Part shown: positions 1-6,568 of the stretch, piece by piece | How the letters are laid out: each line of letters opens with the position of its first letter | Position numbering within the stretch: position 1 is the first letter of the stretch | NCBI GenBank assembly: GCA_016219145.1 | Contig: JACRCG010000117.1 | Coordinates: 1-12,781, forward strand | Reading direction: 5' to 3' | Source: Deltaproteobacteria bacterium | Lineage (GTDB): Bacteria > Desulfobacterota > Desulfuromonadia > Geobacterales > Pseudopelobacteraceae | Length of the DNA: 12,781 bases | Program-made: the position numbers and the translations under genes | Notes under the pieces: model-generated | What the model was told of the DNA's origin: nothing | The model's database searches: none | The model's input: the letters and a program-made list of their open reading frames with translations, nothing else

Positions 1-1669
1 CTCACATCAACTCATGTTGCGCGCCGGCATGATTCGGCGGCTGGCTGCAGGTATCTACAATTATCTGCCGCTCGGCCTGCGATCAATCCGCAAATTTGAA
101 AACATCGTCCGCGAAGAGATGAACAAGGCCGATGCCATTGAAATGCTGATGCCAAGCGTGCAGCCGGCTGAGTTATGGCAGGAATCCGGTCGCTGGACTT
201 TCTACGGCAAGGAGTTGCTGCGTTTTAATGACAGAAAAGATACCGAGTTCTGCATGGGACCGACTCACGAAGAGGTTATCACCGATATGGTGCGGCGTGA
301 GATCAAGAGTTATCGTCAGATGCCGGTTAACTTCTACCAGATTCAGACCAAATTCCGCGACGAGATCCGGCCTCGTTTCGGCCTGATGCGCGGCCGCGAA
401 TTCATTATGAAGGATGCCTATTCATTCGATGTGGACAGCTCTGCGGCGGATGTTTCCTATGACAAGATGTATCATGCCTACATGCGGATTTTTGAGCGCT
501 GCGGCCTTAATTTCCGGGCGGTTGAGGCCGACACCGGCAGCATCGGCGGTTCGTCGTCGCATGAATTCATGGTGTTGGCCGATTCCGGCGAGGACGCTAT
601 CGTTTCCTGTGATTCCTGCCGTTACGCCGCAAATGTCGAAAAGGCTGAGTCACGTCCTCCTCAAGCAGTTTCTGATGTCGAATTGCTGTCGATATTGAAA
701 ACAGCCACCCCGGACATGAAGGCTATTTCTGATGTAGCCGCTTTTCTTGGAGTTGAAACAAACCGTACAATCAAGGCGCTTGTATACAGCTCCGGCAGTG
801 GTGATTTTGTCATGGCTCTTTTGCGCGGGGACCATGAACTGAATGAAATCAAGCTGAAAAACAGCTTGGGCTGGAATGACATCCGTATGGCCACCGAAGA
901 GGAGGTGCAGTTTGTTACCGGTTCGCCGACCGGGTTCCTGGGACCGATCGGTCTTAAAACCAGATTGTTTGTTGTCGCCGATCTGTTCATTAAGGGCATG
1001 TCTAATTCAGTAACCGGCGCCAACGAGATAGACATGCATTTTGTTAATGCCAACCTGGAGCGGGACTTTACTGTTGACCGTTTTGTAGATCTTCGTAACG
1101 TTGAGGCCGGCGATGCCTGTCCGCGCTGTGAAGCCGGCAAGCTGGAGATGTGGCGGGGAATAGAAGTCGGCCATGTGTTCAAGCTGGGTACAAAATATTC
1201 CAAAGCCTTGAGCGCGACCTATCTTGATGCTGATGGCAAGGAGCAGACCATATTCATGGGCTGTTACGGCATTGGTATCGGGCGTACAGTAGCAGCAGCG
1301 ATAGAGCAGAACCACGATGAAAACGGAATTATTTTCCCGCTTCCGATTGCGCCGTTTCACTGCTCAGTTGTAGCTGTGAACACCAAGGACAGTGGTGTCA
1401 TGGCCGCTGCCGAAGAGATTTATCTGAAACTTGAAAAGCTGGGTATTGAAGTTCTGTTTGATGACCGTGACGAGAGACCGGGAGTCAAGTTCAAGGACAA
1501 CGATCTGATCGGCATACCGCTGCGTATTGTAGTCGGCAGCAAGGGGCTGGCCGAGGGTAAAGTGGAAGTAAAGATTCGCGCAACCGGAGAAGTTCTGTCA
1601 CTGCCGATTGAAGATGCAATTGATAAAGTGCAGCAACTGGTAGAAGAGGCTCTTAAACACGACGAATAA
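1..1669 (+). CDS. proS: Prolyl-tRNA synthetase, bacterial type with editing domain (5' end missing)
   Basis: Class II synthetase that charges tRNA-Pro with proline in the cytoplasm. The frame is open to the left edge: codons from base 2 read SHQLMLRAGMIRRL, which matches the region about 22 residues into E. coli ProRS. The first ATG (base 14) is therefore internal and about 21 codons lie outside the window. Motif 2 (FRDEIRPRFG) is near bases 353-382 and motif 3 (GCYGIGIGRT) near 1259-1288. Between them lies the bacterial INS/YbaK-like editing domain. Its lysine at 773-775 (in IKALVY) falls exactly where E. coli K279, the editing lysine, would be if there are no gaps. Two CxxC pairs (CDSC near 608, CPRC near 1118) flank the insert and may hold a metal. 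The C-terminal anticodon-binding domain ends at TAA 1667-1669. Total length would be about 576 residues, normal for the family. The next gene is infA, 206 bp away. Confidence 0.98.
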   Translation, partial: SHQLMLRAGMIRRLAAGIYNYLPLGLRSIRKFENIVREEMNKADAIEMLMPSVQPAELWQESGRWTFYGKELLRFNDRKDTEFCMGPTHEEVITDMVRREIKSYRQMPVNFYQIQTKFRDEIRPRFGLMRGREFIMKDAYSFDVDSSAADVSYDKMYHAYMRIFERCGLNFRAVEADTGSIGGSSSHEFMVLADSGEDAIVSCDSCRYAANVEKAESRPPQAVSDVELLSILKTATPDMKAISDVAAFLGVETNRTIKALVYSSGSGDFVMALLRGDHELNEIKLKNSLGWNDIRMATEEEVQFVTGSPTGFLGPIGLKTRLFVVADLFIKGMSNSVTGANEIDMHFVNANLERDFTVDRFVDLRNVEAGDACPRCEAGKLEMWRGIEVGHVFKLGTKYSKALSATYLDADGKEQTIFMGCYGIGIGRTVAAAIEQNHDENGIIFPLPIAPFHCSVVAVNTKDSGVMAAAEEIYLKLEKLGIEVLFDDRDERPGVKFKDNDLIGIPLRIVVGSKGLAEGKVEVKIRATGEVLSLPIEDAIDKVQQLVEEALKHDE

Positions 1670-1718
1670 ACAGATGCCAAACAAACAGGACATTCCCCAA
1701 CACCAGGCACAACACCAG

Positions 1719-1763
1719 ATATTATGTCAAATTGAAAGCCCAACTTTCAACTTGACATAATAT
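1719..1763. repeat. Long near-perfect inverted repeat upstream of infA
   Basis: Two 20-base arms (1719-1738 and 1744-1763) are reverse complements with one mismatch (A1731 against C1751), separated by CCCAA. The arms are AT-rich, with no GC-rich stem and no T-run after the right arm, so this does not look like an intrinsic terminator for proS. It lies about 50 bp after the proS stop and 112 bp before the infA start, and it overlaps a promoter-like pair of hexamers. It could be an operator, a hairpin in the transcript, or a remnant of a small mobile element. Confidence 0.8.
1732..1761 (+). promoter_or_regulatory. Candidate sigma70-type promoter for infA
   Basis: A -35-like TTGAAA (1732-1737, 5 of 6 consensus bases), an 18-bp spacer and a -10-like CATAAT (1756-1761, 5 of 6). 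Transcription would start near 1768, giving a leader of about 108 nt before infA. Both boxes lie inside the inverted repeat, so by symmetry a similar pair exists on the other strand. This rests on consensus matching only. Confidence 0.4.
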
Positions 1764-1875
1764 ATCTTATGGGACGTTTTGGTGTACGTGATTAACAATT
1801 AGCTTGCTTTTCCGCCGTACTGTCAGTAAGGTACCGCTGTTGTTGCCAAATGAGCCGCGAGGAGTTGTACTGCGT

Positions 1876-2094
1876 ATGAGTAAAGAAGAAGCAATTGAAG
1901 TTGAAGGTACCGTAGTTGAACCATTGCCGAACGCCATGTTTCGCGTCAAGCTTGAGAATGACCATGTGGTGCTTGCCCATATATCAGGTAAGATGCGTAA
2001 ATATTTCATCAAGATTCTCCCCGGTGACAAGGTAACGGTCGAGCTCTCTCCCTACGACCTGACCCGCGGACGTATTACCTATCGCGCCAAATAA
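1876..2094 (+). CDS. infA: Translation initiation factor IF-1
   Basis: A 72-residue single-domain OB-fold (S1-like) protein that binds the 30S A site during initiation, acting with IF-2 and IF-3. The sequence starts MSKEEAIEVEG and contains the family signature HISGKMRK followed by GDKVTVELSPYDLTRGRI. Length equals E. coli IF-1 (72 residues). The frame stays open upstream to an ATG at 1804, but that adds 24 residues unknown in the family. The start at 1876 is preferred because it matches the IF-1 N-terminus and has a GAGGAG Shine-Dalgarno at 1859-1864, 11 nt upstream. It is not inside a ribosomal-protein operon (rpmJ, secY or map) as infA often is. It stands between proS and efp, so it may be a relocated or a second copy. 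Confidence 0.97.
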   Translation: MSKEEAIEVEGTVVEPLPNAMFRVKLENDHVVLAHISGKMRKYFIKILPGDKVTVELSPYDLTRGRITYRAK

Positions 2095-2119
2095 AACTGC
2101 TGAATCAGGCATATGAATA

Positions 2120-2147
2120 ACAGGCCCGTCCATTATGGAGGGCTTGT
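2120..2147 (+). terminator. Weak hairpin between infA and efp
   Basis: Arms ACAGGCCCGTCC (2120-2131) and GGAGGGCTTGT (2137-2147) pair across the loop ATTAT, with one bulged G and one G-T pair. The following GTGTCGTTTC has only a short T-run, so termination would be partial at best. It may be a leaky terminator or attenuator separating infA from efp, or a stabilising 3' end for the infA message. Confidence 0.4.
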
Positions 2148-2180
2148 GTCGTTTCAAAAATACCAATTTGCGAGGAATGC

Positions 2181-2744
2181 ATGTACACCGTAGCTGATTT
2201 GAAAAAAGGATTGAAGATCACCCTGGACGGCGACCCCTATCTGGTCGTGGCGTTCGATTTTGTCAAGCCGGGCAAAGGCCAGGCGCTTTACCGCACCAAA
2301 ATGCGCAACATGATCAACGGCACCCTGCTGGACCGCACCTACCGCTCCGGCGAGACCTTTGAATCAGCCAACCTGGAAGAGCGTCAGATGGAATACCTGT
2401 ACAAGGAAGGCAGCCACTATACCTTTATGGATCAGCAGACTTACGAGCAGGTCGTCATGGAAGAAGAGACCATGGGCGACGCCAAATACTTTCTGCTTGA
2501 AAACTGCAAGGTCGATGTGATGCTGTTCGGAGAAAAAGCCATCGGCATTGCCCTGCCGAACTTCGTCAACCTGCGTGTAACCGAAACCGAGCAGTGGGCC
2601 AAGGGTGACACCAGCGGCAACGACTCTAAGCCTGCCACAGTTGAAACCGGTTACGTTCTGCGCGTTCCCCCTTTCATCGAAGAAGGCGAACTGATCGTTA
2701 TTGATACTCGTAACGGAGAATATTCAACCCGCGTCAAAGGTTAG
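2181..2744 (+). CDS. efp: Translation elongation factor P
   Basis: EF-P binds between the P and E sites of stalled ribosomes and promotes peptide bond formation at consecutive prolines. The 187-residue protein has the usual three beta-barrel domains: an N-terminal KOW-like domain (about 1-63), a central OB domain, and a C-terminal OB domain ending GEYSTRVKG. The loop FVKPGKGQALYRTK carries Lys32, equivalent to E. coli Lys34, the residue that receives beta-lysine from EpmA. The flanking loop has the PGKGQA form seen in lysylated EF-Ps, not the arginine of rhamnosylated (EarP-type) EF-Ps. The start ATG has GAGGA at 2172-2176. Only 6 bp separate it from epmA downstream, so the modifying enzyme is probably co-transcribed. 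Confidence 0.98.
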   Translation: MYTVADLKKGLKITLDGDPYLVVAFDFVKPGKGQALYRTKMRNMINGTLLDRTYRSGETFESANLEERQMEYLYKEGSHYTFMDQQTYEQVVMEEETMGDAKYFLLENCKVDVMLFGEKAIGIALPNFVNLRVTETEQWAKGDTSGNDSKPATVETGYVLRVPPFIEEGELIVIDTRNGEYSTRVKG

Positions 2745-2750
2745 AAAACC

Positions 2751-3659
2751 ATGAAGAGCAACGCCTTGTGGCTGCGGGCGCAGATAATCAGGGCAATCAG
2801 GGATTTTTTCTGGGAGCGGGGGTTTCTTGAAGTTGAGACCCCCCTTCTCATTCCGGCCAACGCTCCGGAAGAGCATATCAATCCGTTCATCACCCTCCCC
2901 TGCTGGCAACTCCAGACCTCCCCCGAAATTTGCATGAAACGACTGCTCTGCACGGGCCACCAGCGTATTTTTCAGATATCGCACTGCTGGCGCTCCGATG
3001 AGCGCGGCTCAAGACATCTCTCTGAATTCACCATGCTGGAATGGTACCGGGCCGGATGCGATTATCTCGATCTGATGGCGGACTGTGAGGGTCTGCTTCA
3101 ACATGTAGCGTCTGTTTGTCTGCCCGGCAACCCGGTTTACCGTAGGAAATCCCGGGAAATAGATCCATTTCAATCCTGGCGGCGTATCAGCGTCCAGGAG
3201 GCATTCTTGCGTTTCGGGCAAGTCGATGTATGGGACTGCCTTCAAAAAGGGCTCTACGAGGAGATTTTGACGGCACAGGTCGAACCTGGGTTGGCAGAGT
3301 TTTCCGAACCAGTCATTCTGATGGATTATCCGTCGAAACTGGCTGCTCTGGCACGCCTGAAACCGGATCAAAATATACTGGCGGAACGTTTTGAATTGTA
3401 TATGGGGGGTCTGGAGCTGGCCAACGGTTTCAGCGAGTTGAACAACCCTGTTGAGCAGCGCCGCCGTTTTGAAGAAGCCAACCGTTTGCGGCTGGAAAAA
3501 TGTATCGCTCCATTGCCGATGCCGGAACCATTTTTAAGGGAGTTGTCGGACATGCCGCCTTCGGCCGGTATCGCGCTGGGGGTTGACCGGCTGGTCATGC
3601 TGGCGGCCGGAGCGGACACCATCGATCAAGTCGTGGCATTTACTCCCGAGGAGTTGTAA
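2751..3659 (+). CDS. epmA: EF-P--(R)-beta-lysine ligase (GenX/PoxA/YjeA family)
   Basis: A paralogue of the class II lysyl-tRNA synthetase catalytic core that activates beta-lysine and transfers it to Lys32 of EF-P rather than to tRNA. In its 302 residues the class II motifs are in order: motif 1 around FLEVETPLL (25-33), motif 2 from R81 through EFTMLEWYR (92-100), and motif 3 in GIALGVDRLVML near the C-terminus. ELANGFSEL matches the ELANGFHEL of E. coli EpmA. There is no N-terminal OB-fold anticodon-binding domain, which separates it from LysS/LysU. It is slightly shorter than E. coli EpmA (325). The Shine-Dalgarno is weak: AAAGG (2736-2740), inside the end of efp, so coupling to efp translation is likely. 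Its 3' end faces that of the kamA/epmB-type gene 33 bp away. Confidence 0.95.
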   Translation: MKSNALWLRAQIIRAIRDFFWERGFLEVETPLLIPANAPEEHINPFITLPCWQLQTSPEICMKRLLCTGHQRIFQISHCWRSDERGSRHLSEFTMLEWYRAGCDYLDLMADCEGLLQHVASVCLPGNPVYRRKSREIDPFQSWRRISVQEAFLRFGQVDVWDCLQKGLYEEILTAQVEPGLAEFSEPVILMDYPSKLAALARLKPDQNILAERFELYMGGLELANGFSELNNPVEQRRRFEEANRLRLEKCIAPLPMPEPFLRELSDMPPSAGIALGVDRLVMLAAGADTIDQVVAFTPEEL

Positions 3660-3692
3660 ATACGCCCTATTCTACGGTCAGTTAGGTTTGTG

Positions 3693-4724
3693 TTAAATAC
3701 TAACAACATCCCGATAAGCCACCCGCTCGCCAGTATAAGTCCTGAGCAGTAAAACCTCCCCTGTCCTCTCGACATCATCCGGCAGAATTGCCACCTTGCC
3801 CTTGCCTCCCGGCAGATCGATCACATAATGCGGCACCGCCAGTCCGGAGACGTGCCCGCGCAGTGCCCGGATTATCTCCAGCCCTTTCTCCACGGACGTC
3901 CTGAAATGGGCAGTTCCACGCACCAGATCCATCTGGTGCAGGTAATATGGCTTGACCCTGATTGAGAGCAGCCCGGTCATCAGCGTGCGCATGACCTCTG
4001 CATCATCGTTGATCCCTTTCAGCAGCACGGTCTGGTTTCCGAGCGGTATCCCGGACTCCGCCAGCATTGCGCAGGCGCGGCTGGAATCTGCGGTAATTTC
4101 GTCGGGATGATTGAAGTGGGTATTGATATAGAGCGGATGAAAGCGCTTCAGCAGATCACAAAGCTCCGGCGTTATCCGTTCCGGCAGCGTAACCGGAACA
4201 CGGGTGCCGATCCTGATGATTGAAACGTGCTTGATGGCTCTGAGGCCGCTTAAAATCAGCATCAGAGAGGCATCATCCAGCATGAGCGGATCACCGCCGG
4301 AGAGGATCACGTCCCGGATGGATGGGGTAGCGGCGATGTACTCCAGAGCCCGCTTCAACTCCTCTTCCCCCAGCGGCGCATCGCCACAGCCGACAAGGCG
4401 TTTGCGCATGCAGAAGCGGCAGTAGACCGGACAGCGATTGGAAACCAGCAGCACTACCCGGTCGGGATAGCGGTGGATCAGGCCGGGCACGGGGCTTAGG
4501 GAGGTTTCCTCAAGAGGATCCGGGCACTGGGCGGCATCTTCAAGCTCTCTCATATCCGGCATGCACTGCTTCCAGATGGCATCGCCCTCATGCCGGATCA
4601 GTCCGGCGTAGTATTTCGACACACGGACAGGATAGCGGGAGGAGACTTGATGAGTATCCGGCGAAGTTTTATCATGAATTGTTTTATCACAAGAAGTTGC
4701 TGCACAGTTTGTAATGTAACGCAT
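3693..4724 (-). CDS. epmB: KamA-family radical SAM lysine 2,3-aminomutase, probable EF-P beta-lysine supplier (EpmB role)
   Basis: Radical SAM and PLP enzyme that moves the alpha-amino group of lysine to the beta carbon. The 343-residue protein has the [4Fe-4S] motif C98-x3-C102-x2-C105, the SAM-binding SGGDP (142-146), and a PGGKGK segment whose Lys310 aligns with the PLP lysine (K337) of Clostridium subterminale LAM. By the same constant offset of 27, R107, D266 and D303 fall on the LAM lysine-binding residues R134, D293 and D330. Length is like E. coli EpmB (342), well short of LAM (416): the C-terminal extension with LAM's zinc cysteines is absent. The start has GAGGA 9 nt upstream. Convergence with epmA and closeness to efp point to EF-P modification. 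No ablB acetyltransferase for the osmolyte pathway is visible, but a free-lysine aminomutase role is not excluded. The symbol rests on context. Confidence 0.85.
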   Translation of the reverse strand: MRYITNCAATSCDKTIHDKTSPDTHQVSSRYPVRVSKYYAGLIRHEGDAIWKQCMPDMRELEDAAQCPDPLEETSLSPVPGLIHRYPDRVVLLVSNRCPVYCRFCMRKRLVGCGDAPLGEEELKRALEYIAATPSIRDVILSGGDPLMLDDASLMLILSGLRAIKHVSIIRIGTRVPVTLPERITPELCDLLKRFHPLYINTHFNHPDEITADSSRACAMLAESGIPLGNQTVLLKGINDDAEVMRTLMTGLLSIRVKPYYLHQMDLVRGTAHFRTSVEKGLEIIRALRGHVSGLAVPHYVIDLPGGKGKVAILPDDVERTGEVLLLRTYTGERVAYRDVVSI

Positions 4725-4859
4725 TAACAGCCATCCTCGTATTGTTTGCGGTGCTTGTTCCTGATTTTACTTGAAAATAGTCAGGTTTTATGAAATACAC
4801 AACATCTTAATTATGAATGGATTTTCAACCCACTATGCAGATGTTTACACGGTACTGAC
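4725..4859. promoter_or_regulatory. Divergent intergenic region between epmB/kamA and the exeA-like gene
   Basis: This 135-bp AT-rich gap must hold promoters in both directions, because the flanking genes diverge. On the + strand TTGAAA (4771-4776) with a 17-bp spacer leads only to AATACA (4794-4799, 3 of 6). On the - strand TAAAAT (4769 down to 4764) is a fair -10 but lacks a good -35. A short inverted repeat, CCTGA (4760-4764) and TCAGG (4781-4785), flanks these boxes. No promoter can be assigned firmly. Confidence 0.4.
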
Positions 4860-5858
4860 ATGTATACCAAATATTTCGGATTACACGAAAAACCTTTCAC
4901 GCTGACCCCCAACCCGCGTTTCATCTTTCTGAGCAAAAACCATAAAGAGGCTTTTGCTCATCTGCTGTACGGCATAAACAACCATTATGGCTTTATCGAG
5001 CTGATCGGTGAGGTCGGCACCGGCAAGACTACGGTTTTACGAACTCTGCTTGGGCAACTGCAGGAAGAGAATTATCGAACTGCCCTGATCGTCAACCCCT
5101 GCCTGACCGGGGTGGAACTGCTCCGCAGCATCTGCCACGAATTCGGACTTGATTCAACCAGCGACTATTCCAATGAACTTCTGACAGAGCTGAACAAATT
5201 CCTGTTACAGGAGACTGCAGCAGGGCGCACGGTGGTGCTGGTAATCGATGAGTCACAGAACCTGCACCCGGAAGTTCTTGAACAGATCAGACTGCTCTCC
5301 AACCTTGAAACGGAAGATGACAAGTTGATCCAGATTATTCTGGCCGGCCAGCCCGAACTGGGCGCTCTTCTGGCACGCCCCGAACTTCGGCAGCTGAATC
5401 AGCGGATTGCCGTGAGATACCGGCTTAAATCGATGAACATGATCGAGACACGGGCCTATATTCGGCACAGAATGGAAGTTGCTGGCGAAACCGGCGGGGT
5501 TTCTTTCAGTCTGTTTGCCATCAGGTGGATCTACCTCTACACCAGAGGCGTTCCGCGCATGATCAACATCCTTTGCGACCGTTCCCTGTTGATAGCGTAT
5601 GGCGAGGAGCGGCGGCGCATAACGGCCGGAGTTGTCACCAGCGCTATCAGGGAGATTCTGAATGCGCCCCAGGGCAAACGGCTTTCTCTGGCTTTTGCCG
5701 GGTTGATCTGCATTGCCGTCATATGCATTGCCCTGTCTCTGATCCTGGGTGGATGGACGCCGGGCAAACAGGATAAGGGCTCTCAAAGGCCGGCAGCTTC
5801 AGTTAACAAACCCGATCAGAAAGCACCGCCCACTTCATTATCCGGAAGTGCAAAATGA
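4860..5858 (+). CDS. ExeA/GspA-type AAA ATPase with one C-terminal membrane segment
   Basis: In type II secretion, GspA/ExeA with GspB/ExeB helps place the GspD secretin in the outer membrane through the peptidoglycan; the ATPase domain is cytoplasmic. The N-terminus (FGLHEKPFTLTPNPRFIFLS) is the hallmark of the ExeA family. Walker A is GEVGTGKTT (50-58), Walker B is LVIDE (127-131), and LAGQPEL is sensor-1-like. A hydrophobic segment at about 276-296 is the probable transmembrane helix, followed by a 34-residue Pro/Ser/Lys-rich tail. At 332 residues it is much shorter than Aeromonas ExeA (about 550), so there is no room for the periplasmic peptidoglycan-binding domain. No clear Shine-Dalgarno precedes the ATG, which is chosen because it gives the family N-terminus. 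The last bases overlap the next gene as ATGA. No other gsp genes are in view. Confidence 0.88.
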   Translation: MYTKYFGLHEKPFTLTPNPRFIFLSKNHKEAFAHLLYGINNHYGFIELIGEVGTGKTTVLRTLLGQLQEENYRTALIVNPCLTGVELLRSICHEFGLDSTSDYSNELLTELNKFLLQETAAGRTVVLVIDESQNLHPEVLEQIRLLSNLETEDDKLIQIILAGQPELGALLARPELRQLNQRIAVRYRLKSMNMIETRAYIRHRMEVAGETGGVSFSLFAIRWIYLYTRGVPRMINILCDRSLLIAYGEERRRITAGVVTSAIREILNAPQGKRLSLAFAGLICIAVICIALSLILGGWTPGKQDKGSQRPAASVNKPDQKAPPTSLSGSAK

Positions 5859-6559
5859 GTTCGATTTTAAAGGCCCTGAAAAAGCTCGAAGATGACAAGG
5901 CCGCGCGTAGGCCGGATGAATTGAAGATAGACTCTGAAATCCTCAGATCGTCCGACACCCCTTCCCGCCTCTCCCCGGCCAGCGCAATTGCGCTTTCAAT
6001 GCTGCTGCTGGCGGGCGGTTCCAGCGCCACCTATTTTTTCATGAAGCGGGACAGGGCGCCGGAGCCGGTGATCGTGCAAGCTCCTGTGGAATCCGTTCCA
6101 AACAGGCCTGTTGTGCCGGTTCCTCCTGTTATCAAAGCCGAACGGCTGCCGTCAGAAGTGCCGGTGGTGCCGTCGGCATCCGGCAGTAAGAAGGCAGAAG
6201 TATCCAAACCCAAAGCGGATAAAACGCCGCCGCCAGCAAAAACAGCGACCGTTACCGCGCCGCCTGCTCCGAAACCGGTCAAGCCCGCCCCGGCGGTGAA
6301 ACCGGTGGTACAGGCCAGGGCAGCAGCGCCCGCCGGAACCCCTCCGGCAGCTTCAGCCAAGGGTGCGCCGGCTCTCAGGGTGACCGGTATTGCTTTCAAT
6401 GATGGCGGCGCTGACAGTGTGGCCATGATTAATGGAGTGCCGATCTCAAGCGGTTCATCGATCGAAGGCGTGAAAGTTGTGGAAATCCACGAAAACAGGG
6501 TGGGATTCAGCTATAACGGAGAAAAGTTTGAGATTCCACTGGGGCAATCAAACCGGTAG
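5855..6559 (+). CDS. GspB-like type II secretion assembly protein
   Basis: A 234-residue inner-membrane protein thought to work with the ExeA-type ATPase just upstream. Its ATG overlaps the exeA stop (ATGA, 4 bp), implying translational coupling. Layout: a short cytoplasmic N-terminus starting MSSILKALKKLE, typical of GspB proteins; one transmembrane helix at about 42-63; a periplasmic linker (about 68-172) very rich in Pro, Ala, Lys and Val; and a C-terminal GspB domain (about 173-230) with LRVTGIAFND, MINGVPISSGS and FEIPLG. The linker probably spans the periplasm or peptidoglycan. It contains a PPP run (125-127) and several PP pairs, making it a likely EF-P client. The gene ends 9 bp from the pgsA stop on the other strand, leaving no space for a terminator. 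The family call rests on the C-terminal domain and the partner gene. Confidence 0.85.
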   Translation: MSSILKALKKLEDDKAARRPDELKIDSEILRSSDTPSRLSPASAIALSMLLLAGGSSATYFFMKRDRAPEPVIVQAPVESVPNRPVVPVPPVIKAERLPSEVPVVPSASGSKKAEVSKPKADKTPPPAKTATVTAPPAPKPVKPAPAVKPVVQARAAAPAGTPPAASAKGAPALRVTGIAFNDGGADSVAMINGVPISSGSSIEGVKVVEIHENRVGFSYNGEKFEIPLGQSNR

Positions 6560-6568
6560 AAAAAGGAG

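Noticed and set aside
661..1203. 180-codon open frame antisense to proS
   Set aside because: Fully inside a well-supported gene, without family resemblance or ribosome-binding site; Ser/Arg/Thr-rich composition typical of a shadow frame.
1690..1718. GACATTCCCCAACACC segment after proS, considered as a mobile-element end
   Set aside because: No second copy, transposase or target duplication in the window; cannot be supported without a genome search.
1804..1875. 24-residue N-terminal extension of IF-1 from an upstream ATG
   Set aside because: The family starts at MSKEE-type sequence, and a GAGGAG site sits before the ATG at 1876.
3920..3939. 9-bp inverted repeat with 2-bp spacer inside epmB/kamA
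   Set aside because: It lies on codons for the conserved HQMDLV segment, so codon constraint can produce it; no regulatory context.
4813..4905. Short 30-codon frame upstream of and overlapping the exeA-like start
   Set aside because: No ribosome-binding site, no resemblance to a leader peptide, and out of frame; treated as chance.
5253..5786. 177-codon open frame antisense to the ExeA-like gene
   Set aside because: Covers conserved ATPase codons on the other strand and encodes no recognisable domain.
6031..6426. 131-codon antisense frame, Gly/Ala/Thr-rich
   Set aside because: Mirror of the Pro/Ala/Lys linker of the GspB-like protein; the low-complexity repeats explain the long open frame.
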